From assembly GCA_019636275.1 (NCBI GenBank), contig JAHBXY010000100.1, positions 1-34,342 on the forward strand: a stretch of 34,342 nucleotides of DNA. Reading direction: 5' to 3'. A model generated the notes under the pieces. The model did no database searches, had not been told where the DNA came from, and saw only the letters and a program-made list of their open reading frames with translations. Shown one piece after another: positions 26,685 through 34,342 of the stretch. The translations under genes were made by a program, and so were the position numbers. The DNA comes from Planctomycetota bacterium (lineage in GTDB: Bacteria; Planctomycetota; J058). Numbering within the stretch: position 1 is the first letter of the stretch; each line of letters starts with the position of its first letter.

Positions 26685-27327
26685 GTGTTGACGCGCCTGC
26701 GCGAGCTTTACGCCGCCGCCCCCTCGGGCTTCGACGCCCCGGTCGACGACCGCCTGGCGGTCGAGCGCGCGGCCGGCGAGGGGGCGCAGGCCTACGGCGA
26801 GCTGCGCGAGGCCGAGGCGCTGCGCCTCCTGCGCTGGCTGCGACTCGGGCCCGACGACGCCCTGTTCGACCTCGGCGCCGGCACGGGCAAGCTCGTCCTG
26901 TGGGCCGCCGCGACCACGCCCGTGGGCCTGGCGGTCGGCGTCGAGCTCTCTACCCACCACCACGCCGTCGCCCAGGGCGTGCTCGGCGGCCTGCTCGCCG
27001 GCCTCCCGCCGGGCGACGCGGCCGCCCTGCGTTCCCGCGTGCGCCTCGTCCGGGGCGACCTGCGCGCGGTCGACCTGACCCCGGCGACCGTCGTCTACGC
27101 CTGCTCGAACTGCTTCCCCCGACGCCGTCCGCGCCCACCTCGCCGCGCGCGCCCACGCCGCCCCGCGCCTCCGGGCGCTCCTGACCACGCGCGCCCTGCC
27201 CTCGCCCTGGCAGGAGCGCTTCGAGGAGGTCGGCCGCGCGCGCGTGCTCACGACCTGGTCCGAGAGCGAGCGCGTGATCGTCTACATCAAGCGGTCGCGC
27301 GGTGCTCCGGATCCTCCATGTGCTTGA
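26685..27327 (+). pseudogene. DOT1-like SAM methyltransferase, frameshifted
   Basis: GTG 26685 has GAGG 8 bases upstream. The first 144 residues read MLTRLRELYAAAPSGFD..., then motif I FDLGAGTGKLVLWAA (61-75), GVELS (motif II acidic residue) and VVYACSNCFP, the segment aligned with the NPPY-like IFVNNF of DOT1. At a run of five C (27116-27120) the frame breaks. Reading one base later gives a sensible continuation, DAVRAHLAARAHAAPRLRAL, later WQERFEEVGRARVLTTWSES and ERVIVYIKR, ending at TGA 27325-27327. So one extra C splits a gene of about 213 residues. The general SAM fold is sure; kinship to the DOT1 group is moderately supported. Either a sequencing/assembly error, a slippery-site event or a recent mutation. 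Its end overlaps the convergent ABC gene by 41 bases. Confidence 0.75.
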
Positions 27328-29469
27328 CCAGCTCCGCGTAGTGGCCGCCGCGGGCGACGAGCTCCTCGTGCGTGCCGCGCTCGACGATCCGCCCGGCCGC
27401 CAGGACGAGGATCTGGTCGGCGTGGCGCACGGTCGACAGGCGGTGCGCGATGGCGAAGGTCGTGCGGTCCTTCTCGACGTCCTCGAGCGCCGCCTGGACC
27501 AGCCGCTCGGTCTCGGCGTCCAGCGCGCTCATGGCCTCGTCGAGGAGCAGCACCTCTGCCCGGCGCAGGATCGCCCGGGCGATCGTCAGCCGCTGGATCT
27601 GCCCGCCCGAGAGCCGCGCCCCGCGCTCGCCCACGACGTAGTCGTAGCCGCCCGGCAGCCGCTGGATCTCCTCGTGGATGCGCGCCTTCCGCGCCGCCTC
27701 CTCCACCTCCTCGTCGCTGGCGTCGAGGCGGCCGTAGCGGATGTTCTCGCGCACCGTGTCGTTGAAGAGGAACACGTCCTGCGACACGAGCCCCAGCCGC
27801 GAGCGCCACGAGTCGAGGTGCACGCCCGTGAGCGGCCGCCCGTCGACGAGCACGCGGCCGGCCGTCGGGTCGATGAACCGCGCCAGCAGGTCCATGAGGG
27901 TCGACTTGCCGCTGCCCGTGCGCCCGACGAAGGCCGTCGTCGTGCCGACCTTCGCCGTGAAGCTCACGTCGCGCAGGACGTCGGTCTCGCCGTCGTAGGA
28001 GAAGCTCACGCCGTCGACGGCGATCTCCGCCGCGAGGCGCTCGAGCGGCGGCGCCGCCGGGTCGACCACGATCCGCGGCGGCGTGTCGAGGACCTCGAGC
28101 GCCCGGTGCAGCGACGGGAGCGAGTCCTGCAGCGTGTTGTAGGCCGTGACCATCGACTTCGTCGGCCGGTACATGAGGATGATCAGCCCGGCGAACGTGG
28201 CGAAGCGGCCGGCGTCGAGCCCCCACAGGCGGCTCACGACGATGTAGCCGCCGGCGAGCAGCACGAGCGGGAAGGTGACGTCGTTGACCAGGTGGATCCA
28301 CGTGCGCGACCCCGTGCGCGCGCGGACGACCGACACCTCGGCCTGGTAGGCCTGGCCGGTCGAGGCCTTGAAGCGCTCGAGCTCGAACGCCTCGCGGCGG
28401 AAGACCTTCACCACGCGCACGCCCGAGAGCATCTGGTGCATGGCCTCGATCACCTCGGCCATGGCGCCCTGGCGGCGGCGGGCGCTGCGCCGGATGAACT
28501 TGCCCCACCAGCGGATCGGGAGCATGACCACGGCCGAGAGCAGGAGCAGGCACAGCGAGAGCTGCCAGGAGACGACCAGCGCCACGCAGTAGAGGAGCAG
28601 GATGCGCACCGGCTGGAGCAGCAGCACCTGCACGAGCGGCAGGAGGACGCCGTTGGCGGTGCGGGCCAGGTCGCCCACGAGGCGCGTGAGCAGGTCGCCG
28701 CGGCGCTGGTCCTGGAGCTGCCCGAGCGAGAGCGACAGGACGTGCCGGACGACGCGGAGCTGCAGGTCCATGTAGACGCGCGCCACGACCTCGGCCGAGA
28801 TCGCCGCCGTCAGGTAGCGCGAGACGCCGAGGACGGCCGCCAGGCCCAGGGCCAGGAGCAGGATCCTCAGGAGCGTGTCCTTGACCGCGCGCAGGCCCCG
28901 CTCGCGCCCCTGCTCGCGCGCCTCGAGCGACAGCGCCGCCGCCACCGCCCGCGCCTCCGGCGGGGCCGCGCGCGGGTCGCCCGCCGCCAGGAGCACGCGA
29001 CCGGCCTCGGCCTGGAGCGCCACCGCCCGGGCGAGGGCCGCCTGTTCGGTCGGGTCGTCGCCGGGCCGGGCCTCGACGAGGACGCGCCGCGTGCGCTCGA
29101 GGAGCTGGCACACCGGGTCCTGCGCCCAGGCCGGGACCTCGACGGTCCGCCCGGCGAACGGCGGCAGGGCGGCCGCGTCGATCGGGTCGCCCGGGGCCGG
29201 GCGCTCGAGCGCCTCCTCCACCGCCGCGTCGACGGCCGACCCGTGCGTGGCCCGGAGCGACCCGACGTGGGCCACGTCCCCGGCCTCGGCCGCCTCGTCG
29301 CCGCCGCGCAGGAGCACCTGGTTGAGGAGCGGCTGCAGCAGGTAGGCCTGCCCGCCCTCGGCCAGGGCCGTGACGGCCGTCAGGGCCAGGACGAAGGCGA
29401 TCCGCGGGGCCTGGGGGCGGAAGAAGGGGACCAGGCGCCGGACCTGGGCGACGTCGCGCGCGGCTGCCA

Positions 29470-29470
<1 letters not shown>
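27287..29470 (-). CDS. MsbA-like ABC exporter with large TM1-TM2 insertion
   Basis: A 727-residue half-transporter with membrane domain fused to ATPase, as in lipid and drug exporters. Start is GTG 29470, sharing one base with the stop of the sigma-54 activator (TAGTG). TM1 is about 22-48, TM2 about 199-222, followed by four more; the loop between TM1 and TM2 is about 145 residues, mostly Ala/Glu/Arg/Pro-rich helices, far longer than in MsbA. The ATPase has Walker A GRTGSGKST (516-524), Q-loop SQD, signature LSGGQ (620-624), Walker B VLLLDEAMSALD with the catalytic Glu, and the switch His in IAHRLST. It probably exports lipids or another hydrophobic cargo as a homodimer; cargo unknown. Confidence 0.93.
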
Positions 29471-32154
<2,684 letters not shown>

Positions 32155-32197
32155 GCGGCAGAGTGTAAACGTCGTCGACGGTGCGGGCCAGTAAACG
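32155..32197 (-). promoter_or_regulatory. Leaderless-type promoter and GTAAACG direct repeat
   Basis: On the minus strand TACACT (32167-32162) lies 7 bases before the GTG start of the activator, so transcription may begin at the start codon itself. GTAAACG occurs twice on the plus strand, at 32165-32171 and 32191-32197, 26 bases apart; the first overlaps the -10 region, so the pair could be an operator. No convincing -35 is present. Confidence 0.4.
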
Positions 32198-32254
32198 CGT
32201 CGGCGGTCGTGGCTTGGCTGAGCACAAGGCAGGCCGCGCGCGCCGCGGCGCGTC

Positions 32255-32263
32255 TGGTAGAAC
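32255..32263 (+). promoter_or_regulatory. Extended -10 element for the lipoprotein pair
   Basis: TGGTAGAAC contains the TGn extension and TAGAAC (4 of 6 to TATAAT), 24 bases before the ATG at 32288. No good -35 hexamer lies 17 bases upstream. The start point would fall near 32270. Confidence 0.35.
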
Positions 32264-32287
32264 CTCCCTCCCGCCGAGGTGAACCAC

Positions 32288-33139
32288 ATGACCCGACCCC
32301 GCGCCGCCGCCGCGCCGGCGCTCGCGCTCCTCGCCCTCGCCGGCTGCGGCAACCTCCAGGTGCAGGAGAGCGGCGCCGTGGACCCCGGCCGCCAGCCGCT
32401 GCCCGGCGGGCTGCCCATGTCGTTCGACCGCCTCGGCGACGTGCGCATCGCGGAGCGGCGGATCGACCTGCCCAAGCGGCGCGAGGTGGAGCGCTTCGGC
32501 CTGACCGTCGTCGACGTCACCTCGCTGCACCGCCTCGCGCCGCCGCACCTGCTCGAGCACCGCCTCGTCGTCTCCTCGATCGAGCGGCCGTCGCCGCTGG
32601 CCGCGGCCGGCCTGCGCCCGTTCGACGCCGTCACGGCGCTCGACGGCCGCCCGGTCGAGTCGCTCGACGACCTCGTCACGCGCCTCGGCGCCAAGGAGCC
32701 CGGCGAGGCCGCGCGCCTCTCCGTCGTGCGCCCCGGCGGGCAGACGGCGGAGGTCACGGCCGAGGCGGCCGAGCGCGTCGTCAGCTCGGGCGGCTTCCGC
32801 GTGCCGCTGCTCGTCGAGCGCCAGTCGAGCGGCGCGGGCCACGCGCTGGGCCTCGGCCCGCTCGACGCGCTGTTCTACTACCGCAGCGCCCTCGAGCACT
32901 GGGCCGTCCCCCGCGGCGCGCCCGCCCCCGACGCGTCGCCGTTCCCGCCGGTCGACCAGGACCTGGCGATCGCCTCGCGCTCGCGCTTCGGGCGGCGCTT
33001 CGAGTGGGGGGCGCTGCTGAACATGTTCCTGTGGGAGTCGGACGTCGACCTGCAGACCGGCGAGGAGCGCGGCCGCTTCCGCCTCTTCTGGGTCCTGTCG
33101 TTCGGCGACGAGCTCACCCCCCGCGGAGGTGGCGCGTGA
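32288..33139 (+). CDS. PDZ-domain lipoprotein 1
   Basis: A 283-residue protein. I choose ATG 32288 because GAGGTG lies 6 bases upstream; the GTG at 32279 is part of that site. The signal MTRPRAAAAPALALLALAGC has a clear lipobox (LAGC). A PDZ domain of the HtrA/DegP peptide-binding kind lies at about residues 90-170 (VSSIERPSPLAAAGLRPFDA, then VTALDGRPVESLDDLVTRL), without a protease domain. The end (GLGPLDALFYYRSALEHW ... FGRRFEWGALLNMFLWESDV) resembles the end of the next protein (GLLPLDLLFHH ... VGRRWSLLTIFQ), so the two are probably distant paralogues. The GTG of the next gene overlaps this stop by four bases (GTGA), so the pair is co-translated. Role unknown. Confidence 0.85.
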   Translation: MTRPRAAAAPALALLALAGCGNLQVQESGAVDPGRQPLPGGLPMSFDRLGDVRIAERRIDLPKRREVERFGLTVVDVTSLHRLAPPHLLEHRLVVSSIERPSPLAAAGLRPFDAVTALDGRPVESLDDLVTRLGAKEPGEAARLSVVRPGGQTAEVTAEAAERVVSSGGFRVPLLVERQSSGAGHALGLGPLDALFYYRSALEHWAVPRGAPAPDASPFPPVDQDLAIASRSRFGRRFEWGALLNMFLWESDVDLQTGEERGRFRLFWVLSFGDELTPRGGGA

Positions 33140-34251
33140 GGGCGCTCGTCCTGCTCCTGCCGCTCGTCGCCGGCTGCTACAGCTACGTGCGCCCCGGCGA
33201 CACGTCGCCCCTGCCCGCGGCCGGCTTCGTGCTCACGCGCGGCGGGCAGCGCCTCGACGTCGACGCGGCCGGCGGCCTCGTGCTCGGCCACGCCCCCGAT
33301 GACATCGAGGCGGCGCTCGGCGTGTCGCTCGAGCCGGGCCCCGACGGCCTGACCGTGACCGAGCTGCGCCAGGGGACCGAGGGGCACGTCGTGGCGCTCG
33401 AGCCGGGCGACGTGCTGCTCGAGGCGCGGCCGCTGGCCCCGTGGCTGCCGGCCGAGCTGCGCGTCGAGGGCGCGCCCGGGATCGAGGTGCGCGAGCTCGA
33501 CGACCTGCGCGGCCTCGCCGCCGTCGAGGGCCTCGAGCTGGGGCTGCGCGTGCGGCGCGGCGACCGCGAGGTGCTCCTGCGCCAGCCGCTGCGGCGTCCG
33601 ACCCTCGTCGCCACGCGGCCCTGGGCGCCCGCGATCGCGGCCGAGCTCGGGATCGAGCTGGCGCGGCTCGACGACTGGCCGGCCTCGCGCCTCCCCGCCG
33701 AGGCCGGCCCCGAGGACTACCTGGTCGTGCGCGTCCAGGCCGGGTCGCCCGCCGCCGTGGCCGGGCTGCGGCCGCTCGACGTGATCGACAACGACGAGGG
33801 CCTGTTCGACCTGCGGCTGGGGAACATCCCGCCGGAGCTGGCCGCCGTGGCCGAGCAGCTCCGCGCCGCCCTCGACCGCGACCCGGCCGCGCGCCTGACG
33901 ACCGTGCGCCGGACCGACGGCCGCAGCACGGCGCTGGAGCTCACGCCGCCGCGCGCGCCGCGCGACTCGGGCCTCCTGCTCCTGTGGGGCTACCAGGCCA
34001 ACCACGTGCGCTCGCACTTCGGGCTCCTGCCCCTCGACCTCCTCTTCCACCACGCGACCGACGCCGCCTACGACCCGCTGACCGACACGTTCTCCGTCGG
34101 CCGGCGCTGGTCGCTCCTGACGATCTTCCAGGCGCAGTCGGCCAAGGGCGGCGCGCACGAGGGGCTGCACGTGAGCGTGAACCCGCTCGCCGACGAGCCC
34201 CGCCTGCGCTACCTGCTGGAGCGGATCATCCCGGGCGCCGGCGTCGAGTAG
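33136..34251 (+). CDS. PDZ-domain lipoprotein 2
   Basis: A 371-residue protein from GTG 33136, with GGAGG 6 to 7 bases upstream inside the previous gene. The signal MRALVLLLPLVAGC ends in a lipobox (VAGC, Cys14). There appear to be two PDZ-like segments: one around 65-105 (GLTVTELRQGTEGHVVALEPGD) and a clearer one at about 200-260 (YLVVRVQAGSPAAVAGLRPL, then DVIDNDEGLFDLRLGN). The C-terminal 100 residues share short blocks with lipoprotein 1. Both are probably held at the periplasmic face and bind C-termini or loops of envelope proteins. They diverge from the FHA/sigma-54 activator, so regulation by it is possible but not shown: I see no clear sigma-54 promoter (GG-N10-GC type with TGGCAC/TTGCA) before them. 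Confidence 0.85.
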   Translation: MRALVLLLPLVAGCYSYVRPGDTSPLPAAGFVLTRGGQRLDVDAAGGLVLGHAPDDIEAALGVSLEPGPDGLTVTELRQGTEGHVVALEPGDVLLEARPLAPWLPAELRVEGAPGIEVRELDDLRGLAAVEGLELGLRVRRGDREVLLRQPLRRPTLVATRPWAPAIAAELGIELARLDDWPASRLPAEAGPEDYLVVRVQAGSPAAVAGLRPLDVIDNDEGLFDLRLGNIPPELAAVAEQLRAALDRDPAARLTTVRRTDGRSTALELTPPRAPRDSGLLLLWGYQANHVRSHFGLLPLDLLFHHATDAAYDPLTDTFSVGRRWSLLTIFQAQSAKGGAHEGLHVSVNPLADEPRLRYLLERIIPGAGVE

Positions 34252-34342
34252 GCCCACCACGCCCCGGTGCGCGGGTCCACGGCGCGGGGCGGCGCGTCGA
34301 CCGGCCGCGCCGTGAGCCGCAGCCGGGCGGCGCCGCGGGCGA
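34209..34342 (-). CDS. Possible 3' end of a gene entering from the right
   Basis: On the minus strand a frame runs open from the window edge to TAG at 34211-34209 and ends ...RAVDPRTGAWWAYSTPAPG. The part right of 34252 has protein-like composition; the last 14 codons overlap lipoprotein 2 in the convergent direction. Only about 44 codons are visible, so this is a weak call; the alternative is that 34252-34342 is plain intergenic DNA. Confidence 0.3.
   Translation of the reverse strand, partial: ARGAARLRLTARPVDAPPRAVDPRTGAWWAYSTPAPGMIRSSR

Overview
The window is very GC-rich (about 70% or more by eye), gene-dense bacterial chromosome with many GTG starts. No tRNA, rRNA, transposase, phage gene or CRISPR array is visible. 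The best guess is a member of Planctomycetota. Reasons: the order groEL-groES-groEL-dnaJ-grpE (which I recall from planctomycete genomes but cannot check here), an Aquifex-type aconitase, a zinc-ribbon/TraR-DksA cluster, many FHA, PilZ and PDZ proteins, and no GGM tail on either GroEL. A myxobacterium-like lineage is the main alternative.

Layout. 1-1430: end of an unknown gene and a DTW-domain tRNA-modifying enzyme. 1733-5091 (minus): a 948-residue FHA protein whose tail carries at least 25 copies of an RT(M/I/L)(I/V/M)LD motif, then a small hypothetical gene. 5468-11197 (plus): a chaperone island (groEL1 with a His/Asp-rich tail, groES, a canonical groEL2, dnaJ, grpE). 11459-13573: a polytopic membrane protein with an embedded type II secretion GspG-like domain, and a GNAT acetyltransferase. 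13752-17759 (minus): CDF zinc exporter, aconitase, PPP-type phosphatase. 17807-20879: a 57-residue ORF, then minus-strand TraR/DksA, zinc-ribbon and small-protein genes, and a PtsN-like IIA/PilZ pair. 20951-22452: ECF sigma factor with overlapping zinc anti-sigma factor. 22453-22960: a repeat patch. 22963-27327: a large lipoprotein, a HEAT-repeat protein, a NadR-like P-loop kinase/ATPase and a frameshifted DOT1-like methyltransferase. 27287-32154 (minus): FHA/degenerate-GGDEF/GAF/sigma-54 activator overlapping an ABC exporter gene. 32288-34251: two coupled PDZ lipoproteins, divergent from the activator.

How genes work together. The chaperone island supplies two Hsp60 chambers sharing one GroES plus DnaJ/GrpE (no dnaK in view). 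Signalling is a second theme: two FHA readers of phosphothreonine, an ECF/anti-sigma switch, a DksA-like factor, a PilZ c-di-GMP receptor fused by operon structure to a PTS regulator, and a sigma-54 activator translationally overlapping an ABC exporter.

The most unusual things are (i) the FHA protein with a multivalent array of likely FHA-binding threonine motifs; (ii) two families of intergenic repeats that start at or within about 15 bases of stop codons and whose hairpin stems change sequence by paired substitutions, suggesting selected RNA (or cruciform) structures; and (iii) the membrane protein carrying a GspG-like domain. All functional proposals rest on reading the sequence only; no searches were run.
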